Shown piece after piece: positions 13,036-21,999 of a DNA stretch of 64,000 nucleotides. The position numbers and the translations under genes were made by a program. Position 1 is the first letter of the stretch; each line of letters opens with the position of its first letter. Under the pieces are notes generated by a model, which had not been told where the DNA came from, ran no database searches, and saw nothing but the letters and a program-made list of their open reading frames with translations. This stretch comes from Symbiodinium natans (taxonomy: Eukaryota; Sar; Dinophyceae; Suessiales; Symbiodiniaceae): contig CAJNDS010002013.1 in assembly GCA_905221605.1 (NCBI GenBank), forward strand, positions 392,377 to 456,376, written 5' to 3'.

Positions 13036-13280
13036 TTCGTCTACTCTTTCGGTTTCTTTCAGGGTTTTCTAAATTTCTTGTAAATATTCAGGGTTTAGTC
13101 TTCTTCATTTGTAATATATAGGTTTTAGACGCTGATGACTTCGTCATCTTCAACGACTTCATCGCTTGAAGGTGTGCCCGACTTGTTTTACCTGAGGAGC
13201 AAGAGCATTCTGAAAGCATCTGACTGTTTGATTGAACTGTTGAAAGCATTGGGTTGTTGAGTGCATACTTGCTTCATTTT
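13036..13280. other. Noncoding leader of the left arm
   Basis: Pyrimidine-rich sequence between the TIR and the first gene. It has a short palindrome GATGAC-TTC-GTCATC near 13,134 and no box of either core promoter class. I see no gene in it. Confidence 0.5.
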
Positions 13281-13290
13281 CCGAAGCATT
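13281..13290 (+). promoter_or_regulatory. CCGAAGCATT leader motif, copy 1
   Basis: CCGAAGCATT lies 60 nt before the ATG at 13,341. The same 10-mer occurs 59 nt before the ATG of the next gene. Similar CTGCT/TTGCT and CTTTG/GCTTCA tracts follow in both leaders. Confidence 0.5.
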
Positions 13291-13340
13291 CCCTGCTCCG
13301 AAAACATTTGTAAGTCCTTTTTGTTTGCCTTTGCTTCACA

Positions 13341-13964
13341 ATGTCCGACAAGAATGTGGAAAGCAGTGAGAGCGAGGGTTCGGTGTCGGATGAAGAAGTT
13401 GTTCCAACCGCGCCAAGTGGTTCGGATGAAGTTGTTCCAACCGTGCCCAAGAAGAATGAAGAAGTTGTTCCAACCGCGCCAAGTGGTTCGGATGAAGTTG
13501 TTCCAACAGTGTCCAAGAAGGAGAAAAAGAAGTTCGGATGCAAAATCCCTGTCTCCTTCCAGTATGACCTCAGCGAAGCAGAGAAGGCGACACTCAACAA
13601 CTACACCGAGAAGCAGAAGAACGACCATTTGACAATGTTGGGCAAGATGATGTCAGAGTTCAAGTTTTACTCCTCGGAAAAGAAGACGCCCGACCTGAAG
13701 GATGGCAACACGCTGTCATTCTATGTCAAGGTCAAGAACGGCAACAAGACGGTGCAGGTGGATGTGGATGATATGAAGACAAAGGTCTCGGCAATTCGCG
13801 ATGCTGGGGCTCAAAAGCTCGGATACAAGACACGCAAAGAGATTACAGGCTTCTCCGCCGTTGAGTATAATGGCGAGGAAGTGAGCACAATGAGTTCGCT
13901 GAATGGCAAGGCATTCAAAGGCAAGAACATCAAGAGCGGAGATGTGTTCACATTAGTGCCGTAG
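13341..13964 (+). CDS. 207-aa protein with duplicated acidic repeat and possible ubiquitin-like C-terminal domain
   Basis: No family recognised with certainty. Residues about 1-17 are acidic and Ser-rich. Residues about 18-61 are a 22-residue unit (core EEVVPTAPSGSDEVV) repeated twice, from a 66-bp tandem duplication. Residues about 65-120 are Lys-rich and probably helical. The last 85 residues alternate hydrophobic positions as in a beta-grasp fold: a VKVKNGNKTV hairpin, a helix around KVSAIRDAGAQK, then VEYNGEEV and a terminal GDVFTLV strand, which resembles ubiquitin in order and spacing. That fold is an inference. Codon use is much GC-richer than the core genes, so host capture or another viral source is plausible. 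The start is the first ATG after a pyrimidine-rich leader ending CTTTGCTTCACA. Confidence 0.75.
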   Translation: MSDKNVESSESEGSVSDEEVVPTAPSGSDEVVPTVPKKNEEVVPTAPSGSDEVVPTVSKKEKKKFGCKIPVSFQYDLSEAEKATLNNYTEKQKNDHLTMLGKMMSEFKFYSSEKKTPDLKDGNTLSFYVKVKNGNKTVQVDVDDMKTKVSAIRDAGAQKLGYKTRKEITGFSAVEYNGEEVSTMSSLNGKAFKGKNIKSGDVFTLVP

Positions 13965-14139
13965 ACCTCCACTTGAAGATTTCGGCATTCAGGTAGTGGC
14001 AAGGAGTTGTGTAGTGATACTCCTTTTCTGCCTTTCACTTGCTCACCGCTTGAAACTGTGAAGACGCAGAAGCAAAAAGACAAATCAATCTTGTTGCTTC
14101 TTAGTGTTTGCGTCCGACATTCCTTGAGCGACCTTGTTG

Positions 14140-14156
14140 TATATAACCGAAGCATT
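14140..14156 (+). promoter_or_regulatory. TATA-like box plus CCGAAGCATT, copy 2
   Basis: TATATAA (14,140-14,146) directly abuts CCGAAGCATT (14,147-14,156), which is 59 nt before the ATG at 14,206. It is the counterpart of 13,281-13,290. A hairpin with AGAAGCAA and TTGCTTCT arms lies upstream, near 14,069-14,102. Confidence 0.5.
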
Positions 14157-14205
14157 TATTGCTTACCGAGTTTTTTACCCTGCTTCAACTTTGTTTCTTC
14201 TCGCG

Positions 14206-14628
14206 ATGGTGAAGGGCAACATCTTGAAGGTGAAGCGTCAAACGAAGATTGCCGACAACAAAATCTTCACTGATGCGATTGAGTCAGCCAAGAAAATCAG
14301 CAATCAATCCGAGATGTCCTTTCGTCATTTGCTGAATGGTCTTTCTTCTGATGACTTGACTAGTTTGAAGAAGATGTTTGAGCACGGGAAGCAACAAAAC
14401 ACCAAGAAGTTAGAGAAGGCGATTGAGTGGAGCAAAGAGTTCCAAAACCTCGTTTCCGTGAAGGAGTTTCTTGAAGATGCCATAAGTCGTGCCCGAGACC
14501 TTCTACACGATGGCATCATTCGTGAAAGTTCCGACGGCGATGAGGGTTCTTTTAAAATCGTCAATGCCATTAAGATGATTGACATCATCAACGGCATCAA
14601 AGATGAGAAGGAGATGATGCAGTTGTAA
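14206..14628 (+). CDS. 140-aa helical protein, function unknown
   Basis: I chose the ATG at 14,206 (MVKGNILK...) over the longer reading from 14,134, because the earlier codons overlap the TATA/CCGAAGCATT signal and are hydrophobic and unlike the rest. The protein is basic at the N-terminus and then predicted almost wholly helical, with stretches such as TKKLEKAIEWSKEF and AIKMIDIINGIKDEKE. No catalytic motif is visible. It shares the GC-rich codon use and leader motif of the preceding gene and lies 241 nt downstream of it, so the two form one co-regulated left-arm unit. It could be a DNA-binding or host-interaction protein, but nothing proves it. Confidence 0.65.
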   Translation: MVKGNILKVKRQTKIADNKIFTDAIESAKKISNQSEMSFRHLLNGLSSDDLTSLKKMFEHGKQQNTKKLEKAIEWSKEFQNLVSVKEFLEDAISRARDLLHDGIIRESSDGDEGSFKIVNAIKMIDIINGIKDEKEMMQL

Positions 14629-14719
14629 AGAAGTGCCGTTCCTGATGTCTCACGACACATAATGTAGTGTTTAAACAGTTCCGGAAGAGTGTATGGTATG
14701 TTCGTTGAGACTGGTTGAA

Positions 14720-14910
14720 CCATACATACCCCTATGTGGTTTTAGACATACCCCTATGTGGTTTTAGACATACCCCTATGTCTCGGGAGACATCAAAAAC
14801 CCTAATTTCGGTGGTGTTTAGGTGGTTTTTTCAGGATGTCTCGGGAGACATACCCCTATGTGGTTTTAGACATACCCCTATGTGGTTTTAGACATACCCC
14901 TATGTGCTTC
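14720..14910. repeat. Cluster of 22-bp repeats with ATGTCT...AGACAT palindromes
   Basis: The unit CATACCCCTATGTGGTTTTA plus GA recurs in two groups of about three, at roughly 14,723-14,780 and 14,850-14,905. Each unit contains the near-palindrome CATACCCCTATG. Two copies of ATGTCTCGGGAGACAT (14,778-14,793 and 14,836-14,851) border the spacer between the groups. A related perfect palindrome, ATGTCTTTAAAGACAT, lies at 14,954-14,969. An iteron-like origin or operator array is possible. Confidence 0.8.
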
Positions 14911-15567
14911 CTAAACGAATAAACAGTTGAACCACACATCACTTCTGGAATGAATGTCTTTAAAGACATCTATTTAAGTTCTGGTGCTACGGATGTGGCA
15001 TAAACCAGCTGTGCCCGATGCTTTAAGTCGTCGGGTTGTGGGGCGCGTTGCTTTGTCAATGCTGATGGGGATTTCCAAGAAACAAGACCGAGATGAGGAA
15101 AAGACCGATGCTCAGCTCAACCCAAAAACCCTTAAACCCAAATCTTAAACCCCAAAACCCATAAATCCTTCCAAAATATATTCACAAAAAGAACCCAAAA
15201 ACAATATCTCCCCAAAAAAACCCTCAAAATCTCACACAAAAGCATCACGAAACCCCATAATGCTCTACATCCTACATCCTAAACCCCTAAAACCCACACA
15301 TAACAAATATCAAGTAGTCATATTCATAAAAATATTTAAAAAATATAAATACCCTGAAAATATAGACAAATCCTATACAAAATATACCCAAAAATAAAAT
15401 ATATCATAGACCCTAAAACATAAAATATAAGTTTAACCCCCTTACCCGATGGACTATAAATATAATAAAGAAACTTTTTACTAAGAACGCGACAGGTGGA
15501 GCAGAACATCAATGACATTGACGCAGACAAGTACGAGACAATGGTGCGTCCTCCTTGGTTTAGTTTT
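14911..15567. other. Noncoding left-arm stretch with possible short coding fragments
   Basis: About 650 bp, changing from mixed composition to very AT-rich at 15,150-15,480. A 51-codon ORF at 14,993-15,148 has a coding-like stretch (VALSMLMGISKKQDRDEEK). A second coding-like fragment, VEQNINDIDADKYETM, lies at about 15,495-15,543, preceded by AG and followed by GTGCGT. They could be remnants or exons, but there is no firm support. Degenerate AAACCC tracts occur at 15,119-15,160. Confidence 0.4.
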
Positions 15568-15740
15568 AGGGTTTAGTTTGAGGGTCGTTGTGGTTTAGTC
15601 CTTTCGGTTTAGGCGTTAAGGGTTGTTGTGGTTTAGTCCTTTCGGTTTAGGCGTTTAGGGTTGTTGTGGTTTAGTCCTTTCGGTTTAGAAGGGTTGTTGT
15701 GGTTTAGTGCTTTCGGTTTAGGAGGGTTGTTGTGGTTTAT
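15568..15740. repeat. Tandem ~30-38 bp repeat
   Basis: About five copies of a unit with the core GTTGTGGTTTAGTCCTTTCG followed by GTTTAGG and a variable spacer. The last copies are shortened. It lies just before the AT-rich core. Confidence 0.8.
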
Positions 15741-15761
15741 GTTAGGTTAGGACTATGTTTT

Positions 15762-15822
15762 AAAAAAGGGGCATTATACATTCTTTTGTTTTCGTTTTCA
15801 AAAACATCAATGCCCCTTTTTT
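15762..15822. repeat. 14-bp perfect inverted repeat (hairpin) at the boundary of the AT-rich core
   Basis: AAAAAAGGGGCATT (15,762-15,775) pairs with AATGCCCCTTTTTT (15,809-15,822) around a 33-nt loop. It marks the switch from the GC-richer left arm to the polymerase region. It may be a transcript end, an origin or an old recombination boundary. Confidence 0.75.
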
Positions 15823-15957
15823 GGAGGTGTTTAGGGTTATAGTATTTTTTATTTATCGGGCAGTCGCCCCCCACCGCCGACCACCAGCCCACCCAAGCCA
15901 CCAGCCCCAGCACCCACCGCTACACCCGCTACAACCCCGCTACACCCAGCGCACCCC
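15823..15957. other. C-rich low-complexity leader before polymerase
   Basis: Rich in CCACC/CCAGC/CTACACCC. An open frame runs through it into the polymerase, but the encoded Pro/His-rich stretch is low complexity and lies upstream of the promoter box. I regard it as untranslated. Confidence 0.55.
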
Positions 15958-15958
15958 A

Positions 15959-15971
15959 AAACTACTTAAAG
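15959..15971 (+). promoter_or_regulatory. AAACTACTTAAAG promoter box (polymerase)
   Basis: Exact 13-mer, followed by GGAAGCCCCCTTATA and the ATG at 15,992. The same box precedes four other genes. It decides the start: the longer ORF from 15,821 would place the box inside the coding region. Confidence 0.75.
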
Positions 15972-15991
15972 GGAAGCCCCCTTATACCCTA

Positions 15992-18900
15992 ATGGCTGAG
16001 CAGGACGCCCTGAAAACCGCAATGCGATATGTATTAAATAGCAAGTTAGGTGAAATAAAAAAGTCTAAAAACGGAAAAGAATTAAAACAAATTGTAATTG
16101 ATGGATTAACATTTAAATACGATAAAGAAAAACCAATAACAGGAAGATTAAAGAAACAATTAAATAATATATTAAAAAGACCGTCATTTAAACGATTTGA
16201 AATCTTAGATAAAGCAGTTAAAGGAGTTAGAGTAAGAAAAGCATTATCAAGATATGCTATTTCAACGATAGGTAAAAGAACTGATAATTTTACTGCTTTA
16301 AAAGGTTATGCTAATACCTATTCTATAACTAATATTGAAAAAGAAGGCTTCAAAGGATTAGGGCACATATATTATCAGAAATCCAGATTAAAAGAGTTTT
16401 TAAACAAACATAAAAGTATGAAATTACTTATTGATGTTGAGTTTGTTTTAAGACAGGTTATAGAAGAAGATGAGACAACAGAAGAAATATTAAGTTCAAT
16501 TAGGAGTAGAAGATATAATATATTAAATGAAGAGGACTTAAACAAAGCAGTTAATAATGCAGGAAATGATATTCAAATCATACTTGAAAATAAACAATTG
16601 CAAAAATCAGGTTTAAGCATAAAGAAAGTCAATAAAATCACTATTCATTATGATAAGTACGACCCGACAAGAGCAGGACAATATATTGAATTACCGCGCT
16701 GGGTGGCTTTAAAAAAGGCTTGTATTAATATTAAAAATTATGATAATCTATGTTTTAAATACTGTGTATGGTGTAAGTTTTATGAGACACATAAAAAAGA
16801 CCACCCTGATAGATTATATCATTATAAAAAATACTTAGAAAATGATAATTTCATAAAATGGGATGGTGTAGAGTTCCCAGCGTGTAATGATGACATAGAT
16901 AAGTTTGAAGAAGTTAATGAGAATACTATATCAGTTAATGTTTATACCATTGATAAGGATGTAGATAAAATTAGAGTTGATAGAATAACAAAAATAACAA
17001 ATCCAACTTGTCATATTAATTTATTAAGACTTGATGATGAGAATAATAACCATTATATATTTATTAAGGATTATAATAGACTGGCTGGATGTCAAACGAA
17101 CAAGAGAGCAAATAAGTTCTTTCATTGTAAATTTTGTCAAAAAGGATTTAGTAAAGAAAACTTATTACAAGCACATTTATTAAAAGGATGTATGGCTAAT
17201 GAGGTTCAAGCGATAGAGATGCCAGAAGAGAAAGAAAAAATGAGCTTTCAAAAGCACTACAAGAAATTAAAGTGTCCATATGTTATTTATGGAGATTTTG
17301 AATGTTTAACCACCTTAACAAATGAAGGTATAAAAGGCACTTATCAAAATCATAAACCATCAGGTTTTATGCTTAATGTTGTTAATTCTATTTCAGGTGA
17401 AGCTAAACCATATCTATACAGAGGTGAAGATTGTATGGAAGTATTTTGTAAAACGATGAACGAAATAAGAGAAGAAATATTTGAGGTAATGAACAACCCT
17501 AAAGATATGGATAAATTAACACACGAAGAAGAAGGGAAACATTTAACAGCGAAGCGTTGTTTTATTTGCAACGGCGCTTTTAATCCAAATGTTAAAGCAA
17601 AAACTAAAGTTAAAGACCACTGCCATTTTACAGGTAAATACAGAGGCGCGGCACATCATAAATGTAATTTAGATTATTGTTTCAAACACTTTAAAATACC
17701 TATCTTCTTTCATAATCTTAAAAACTATGATGCTCATTTAGTTATATCTCATCTTGATAAGTTAAACACTGATAAAGACGATGTCAGCGTAATAGCACAA
17801 AACAGCGAGAAGTTTATAACCTTTTGTCTTAAACAACTTGAGTTTAAGGACAGTTTCAGTTTCTTATCTTCATCGTTAGATAAGTTGGTTAAATTAACTA
17901 AATATGAAGATAATGTTAAACGAAACAACTGGACACAACATTTTAAATTTAGCAAGATAAGTAATTATGTTAAAGACGATTATGATTTAGATTTATTAAC
18001 TGATAAGGGAGTTTATCCATACGATTATATGAACGAGTTTAAGAAATTCAATGAAACAGAACTACCTGATAAAAAGGAGTTTTATAGCAGATTAGGTGAA
18101 GAAGACATAAGCGATAAAGACTACGAAAGAGCAAAGCACATTTGGAAACACTTTAACATTAAAAACCTCGGTGAGTATCACGACTTGTATTTGAAAACAG
18201 ATGTTTTATTACTAACGGATGTATTTGAGAATTTTAGAAATCAATGTTTAATAGATTATGAATTAGACCCAGCACATTATTATACATTACCTAATTTCGC
18301 TTGGGACGCTATGTTATTAAAAACAGGAATACAGTTAGATTTAATATACGACGAAGACCTTTATAAAATGGTTGAGCGAGGACTTCGCGGTGGAATGACA
18401 CAAGTAAGCCACAGAATGGCAGAAGCAAATAATAAATATATGGAAGAGGATTATGATAATAATAAACCATCGTCATATATTAACTATCTTGATGCTAATA
18501 ATCTTTATGGCTTAGCGATGTGTCAAAAACTACCATATAAAGATATTAAATTCATTGAAGGCAACTTTACAGAAGAACACATAGATACTTGGAGCGATTT
18601 AGGTTATGGTTATATTTTAGATGTTGATTTAGAGTATCCGAAAGAACTGCACGACAAACATATTGATTATCCACTCGCCCCTGAAATTATGAATATCACC
18701 GCTGATATGTTAAGTGATACACAAAAAGATATATACAAAGCATATCATTTTAATCAAGCACCTAAGGACGAGAAAACAAACAAATTAATATTAAATGTCA
18801 ATCACAAAGAGAATTATGTATTACACATTAAAATCTTAAGATATTATCTTAAACAAGGACTAAAACTAAAGAAGATTAACAAAGTCATCCAGTTTAGACA

Positions 18901-19755
18901 AAAAGAATGGCTAAAACCTTGGATTGATTTTAACACTGAAAAACGAAAGAAGGCGAATAGCGACTTTGAAAAGGATATGTATAAATTAATGAACAACGCG
19001 GTGTATGGAAAAACGATGGAGAATGTAAGAGAACACATTAACTTTGAATTAGTTGATACACCTGAGCGTTTCCAAAAAGTCGTTAATTCACCTACTTATA
19101 AACACAGACACATAATTAATGAAAACCTCGTAGGAGTGGAGAAGTTAAAAGAAACGGTTAAACTGAATAAGCCTATCTATGTAGGTATGAGTATTTTAGA
19201 CTTATCTAAGTTGCATATGTATAGCTTCTATTATGATGTGTTAAAGAAGAAGTATAATAACGATGTAAGGTTAATATATACTGACACGGACAGTTTCGTT
19301 ATACACACTAAAACAGAAGATATATACAACGACTTTAAAGATATTAATAAACATATGGATTTTAGCGGTTATGATAAAGACCATAAATGCTATGACGCTA
19401 CTAATAAGAAGGTGCTTGGTAAATTTAAGGACGAGGTGGATGGAAAATTATAACCAACTTTATAGGATTAAAACCTAAGTCTTATACATTTAAAATACAT
19501 AATCAGGAAAAGGAAGAAAAGAAAAGCAAAGGTATTGTAAAGCATAAAGTGAAGAAGGAACTTAACTATGATAAATACAAGGATACTCTTGAAAATAACA
19601 GTTGTGATAGTGTTAGTTTCAACAGCATTAGAAGTAAAAACCACCAAATATATTCAATAAATCAGGTTAAACAGGCGTTGTCTTCATTTGATAATAAAAG
19701 ATATTACTTAGATAATATAAATAGTTTGCCTTATGGACACTATTTAATAGTTTAA
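15992..19755 (+). CDS. pPolB: Protein-primed family B DNA polymerase, frame broken near the C-terminus
   Basis: Replicates the element from its termini. From the ATG at 15,992 the order is: N-terminal region; C2H2-type finger CKFCQKGF near residue 377; exonuclease motif I GDFECL near 433; an endonuclease-VII-like Cys/His motif (CFICN...DHCHFTGKYRGAAH) near 521-555; Exo II (FHNLKNYD); Exo III (YLKTDVLLLTD); Pol motif A DANNLYG near 832; motif B NNAVYGKTMEN near 1000; motif C YTDTDS near 1095. The first frame stops at 19,451-19,453, just after a GGAAAATTA run. The remaining 100 or so C-terminal codons continue in the next frame to 19,755, with recognisable family sequence (RSKNHQIYSINQVKQALSS). 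One base appears to be missing at about 19,445-19,452. This is a recent mutation or a sequencing error; no canonical slippery site is evident. It overlaps the convergent next gene by 4 nt. Confidence 0.95.
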
Positions 19756-20057
19756 ACATATTCTCTTTTAACATCATCAAATTTAACACCATAATAATCC
19801 AAAGTTTGTTGTTTAGGTTCTTTTATTTCACAATTGTTTAATTTATTGACATATACATTTCTTTTATTTTTATAAGTGTCACGGCTTTGCCCTGAGGATG
19901 CTAAAGCATCGTCACCACTTTTATCCATTGGTTTATTGTATTGTTTAGATTTATTGGTTAATTCATCAAGTTTTTTATCAATCATTTCTAATTTATCTAA
20001 TATCTTTTGAAACTTAGTTGCTTTTGTTTCTTTAACCTCATCATCAACATCACTCAT
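19752..20057 (-). CDS. 101-aa charged protein, unknown
   Basis: Convergent with the polymerase, 4-nt overlap at the stops. Residues about 10-40 form a Lys/Glu-rich amphipathic helix (ILDKLEMIDKKLDELTNK), probably a short coiled coil. The C-terminal third is polar and ends FDDVKREYV. TCTA in AT-rich DNA (TTTTAATCTAAAAC) lies just before the ATG, the pattern seen at the structural genes. No known family recognised. Confidence 0.7.
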   Translation of the reverse strand: MSDVDDEVKETKATKFQKILDKLEMIDKKLDELTNKSKQYNKPMDKSGDDALASSGQSRDTYKNKRNVYVNKLNNCEIKEPKQQTLDYYGVKFDDVKREYV

Positions 20058-20066
20058 ATAAAAGTT

Positions 20067-20333
20067 TTAGATTAAAACTTTTTTAAAAACTTTGCGTTTA
20101 AAAACATTATAAAGACTTGTTTTTTCTTTGAGTGAGACATAACGGTTCATACTGTCTAAGCACCTTCTACATATTTTGTTGTATTCTTTGTTCTTCTTAT
20201 AACTCTTGAACGCTTCTATATTTTTACATATCTTACAATTCGGGCAGTATCTTATATCATTTAGTCCATAATGACAATCATTATCATCAGTATCAAAGAA
20301 TGACACCACAATTTTATCAACATAAATACACAT
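20067..20333 (-). CDS. 88-aa zinc-binding protein
   Basis: Contains CPNCKICKNIEAF...KICRRCLDSMNRY (residues about 29-65). This is the CxxCxxC/CxxC zinc-ribbon pattern with an aromatic/Asn spacer that resembles small zinc proteins of large DNA viruses. A Lys-rich tail follows. Probably a nucleic-acid-binding or regulatory protein (inference). A 16-bp palindrome containing TCTA starts at its initiation codon. Confidence 0.75.
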   Translation of the reverse strand: MCIYVDKIVVSFFDTDDNDCHYGLNDIRYCPNCKICKNIEAFKSYKKNKEYNKICRRCLDSMNRYVSLKEKTSLYNVFKRKVFKKVLI

Positions 20334-20367
20334 TTTACTTATAATCTAACATAGATTATAAGTAAAA
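20333..20367. promoter_or_regulatory. 16-bp perfect palindrome with TCTA at the loop
   Basis: TTTTACTTATAATCTA (20,333-20,348) and its complement (20,352-20,367) flank a 3-nt loop, ACA. TCTA is present on both strands at the loop edge. It abuts the ATG of the 88-aa minus-strand gene. Likely a late-type promoter and/or a 3'-end hairpin. Confidence 0.7.
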
Positions 20368-20608
20368 AGCTCCTTTTCCAAACTAATTACACACTTGCTT
20401 ATGAAGTGCTATTGAATGTATCGCAATACTTCCCTTTCTCGCGTCCATTCAATGAGTGGGAAACACTGATTTTTTTCCGGACGAGGGGTGATTGTTCCTG
20501 TTTCAATGTCTGGGACTTCTATACACTGTTGGATTTCATTGAAATCCAGCAGTTAAAAACCTGACGGTTTTTATCTGTCAAGTTAAGCTATATTTCAATC
20601 TTTAAATA
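20368..20608. other. Structured noncoding spacer, less AT-rich
   Basis: 240 bp without an ORF. It has a 13-bp hairpin with one mismatch (arms 20,526-20,538 and 20,540-20,552, around TGGATTTCATTGAAATCCA) and a second hairpin, AAAAACC-TGAC-GGTTTTT (20,555-20,572). Base composition is more balanced than in neighbouring spacers. It might be a structured 3' end, a small RNA or a replication site. Confidence 0.5.
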
Positions 20609-20983
20609 TTAATCCATACTATGTAATTGTTCTATACTCTTAATATCTTTTTTAATTTCAGTTATATCTGTCTCGCATTTCTCAACACGCTCTTCTAATT
20701 CTTCGGGCGTTATTTGAGATTTACCCCATCCTGTATCACATATTGCAACACTACCTAACTGATTATCTTGTTTAAATATATCATTACCATCAGGTGTAGC
20801 ACCACGACCATTACCAATTCTCCACGAACTCCTCTCTTCTACTTGATTAACTACAACATTACCATCTTTATCCGTCGTTGTTTTAGTCTCTTTATGAAAG
20901 ACTTTTTTACCACACCTGCAAAAATTACAATTAACACTACCTTTTTCAATATTGATATTGTCTTTGTCTTCTTTAACGCTCAT
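20609..20983 (-). CDS. 124-aa cysteine-containing protein with C-terminal coiled coil
   Basis: N-terminal CNFCRCGKKVFHKE (residues about 19-32) could bind a metal. The middle part (RSSWRIGNGRGATPDGND) is Gly-rich and polar. Residues about 90-120 (PEELEERVEKCETDITEIKK) form a clear coiled coil. AAGTCTAAATAATG lies immediately upstream, a TCTA-type start region. No family recognised. Probably a minor structural or regulatory protein. Confidence 0.7.
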   Translation of the reverse strand: MSVKEDKDNINIEKGSVNCNFCRCGKKVFHKETKTTTDKDGNVVVNQVEERSSWRIGNGRGATPDGNDIFKQDNQLGSVAICDTGWGKSQITPEELEERVEKCETDITEIKKDIKSIEQLHSMD

Positions 20984-20988
20984 TTACA

Positions 20989-21138
20989 TTATTTAGACTT
21001 TATTTTCCAACATAATACTATTGATTTACACAGCTCTAACAAACTATAGCAACACCTACGATATTTAGGTGGTGTAATTATTTCTTCTATCTTCTCTATC
21101 TCCTCTAAAACTTCTAAATACTCATCATAATCGCTCAT
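20989..21138 (-). CDS. 49-aa acidic small protein (hypothetical)
   Basis: Short ORF filling the gap between the 124-aa gene and the ATPase. It starts MSDYDEYLEVLEEIEKIEE, an acidic helix, and ends with a Cys-rich basic segment (RRCCYSLLELCKS). It opens with MSD like other genes here and lies head to head with the ATPase. Its stop sits in the leader of the 124-aa gene, so the packing is tight. Too short for a firm call. Confidence 0.45.
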   Translation of the reverse strand: MSDYDEYLEVLEEIEKIEEIITPPKYRRCCYSLLELCKSIVLCWKIKSK

Positions 21139-21177
21139 ATATTAATAACGATACAATTTTTCTATGTATTAATAATA
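21139..21177. promoter_or_regulatory. Shared divergent spacer with TCTA
   Basis: 39-bp AT-rich spacer with TTTTTCTATGTATTAATAAT just before the ATPase ATG. It fits the TCTA late-promoter pattern on the plus strand and may also drive the divergent small ORF. Confidence 0.5.
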
Positions 21178-21972
21178 ATGTCAGATATTCCAATAGTTAA
21201 ACCCATCAATGTTAAAGAATATGATTTTAAGCAATCTAAATACGAAGTAGCACCTAAACTACCTTTTAGTCAAATAATAATTGGACCTTCAGGAAGCGGT
21301 AAAGGAATATTATTACAATCTATGATATTAGATATTTACAGAGGTGTCTTTGAAAGGATATATATTTGGTCTCCTTCAATTTCAGTTGATAGTAATTGGA
21401 CGCCGGTTAAAAAATACATTCAGGACGAGCTAAAGGTTGATTTAGAAAAGGAGAAGTGCTTGTTTGATGAATACATACCGGAAGAGTTAGACAAGGTGAT
21501 AAAAAGACAACATAAAGTGATAGAATACCAGAAGAAGAACGACCACAAAAAATTATTCTCTATTCTTATTATAGTGGATGACTTCGCCGACAGTAAGGCT
21601 TTTTCAAGAAACTCGCCTTTGCTAAATCAGTTGTATGTTCGCGGGAGACACAACGCAATCAATATCATAACAAGCACACAAAAATTTAATGCCTTGTCTC
21701 CTATCATTCGTGTCAATAGTCGCCAGTTATTCTTCTTCAGGTTAAGAAACTACAAAGAAATAGAAACAATGGTTGAAGAGTTAAGCGCGGTATTGATTAA
21801 AAAGTCGTCCGTGGCAGATACTAAAAACTTAGCAGAAGCAAAGAAACTAATGTTAGAAGTGTATAATATAGCTACGGAAGAACCTTATAGTTTCTTGTTT
21901 ATTAATTTAATGAAAGGTGATGTAAATGATATGTTTTACAAAAGATTTGACGCTAAATTAGTTATTGATTAA
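21178..21972 (+). CDS. ATP: A32-like (FtsK/HerA superfamily) DNA-packaging ATPase
   Basis: Packages genome into capsids using ATP. Length (264 aa) is typical. Walker A GPSGSGKG is at residues 36-43, Walker B ILIIVDDFAD around 129-138, an arginine-rich RGRH at 155-158, and the STQ sensor motif at 166-168. No membrane segment is visible. It stands alone on the plus strand between two minus-strand blocks. TCTA lies upstream and a 12-bp palindrome right after the stop. Frame intact. Confidence 0.95.
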   Translation: MSDIPIVKPINVKEYDFKQSKYEVAPKLPFSQIIIGPSGSGKGILLQSMILDIYRGVFERIYIWSPSISVDSNWTPVKKYIQDELKVDLEKEKCLFDEYIPEELDKVIKRQHKVIEYQKKNDHKKLFSILIIVDDFADSKAFSRNSPLLNQLYVRGRHNAINIITSTQKFNALSPIIRVNSRQLFFFRLRNYKEIETMVEELSAVLIKKSSVADTKNLAEAKKLMLEVYNIATEEPYSFLFINLMKGDVNDMFYKRFDAKLVID

Positions 21973-21996
21973 TAATATTATTTTAAATAATATTAT
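21972..21996. terminator. 12-bp AT palindrome after ATPase
   Basis: ATAATATTATTT and its complement around a 1-nt loop, immediately after the ATPase stop and at the 3' end of the convergent 69-aa gene. The location fits a shared 3'-end/polyadenylation hairpin as in Mimivirus (inference). Confidence 0.6.
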
Positions 21997-21999
21997 AAA

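Noticed and set aside
13188-13628. Minus- and plus-strand ORFs overlapping the 207-aa gene
   Set aside because: Shadow frames produced by the 66-bp tandem repeat in the real gene.
15821-15991. N-terminal 57-codon extension of the polymerase
   Set aside because: Pro/His low complexity, and it contains the promoter box at 15,959; translation more likely starts at 15,992.
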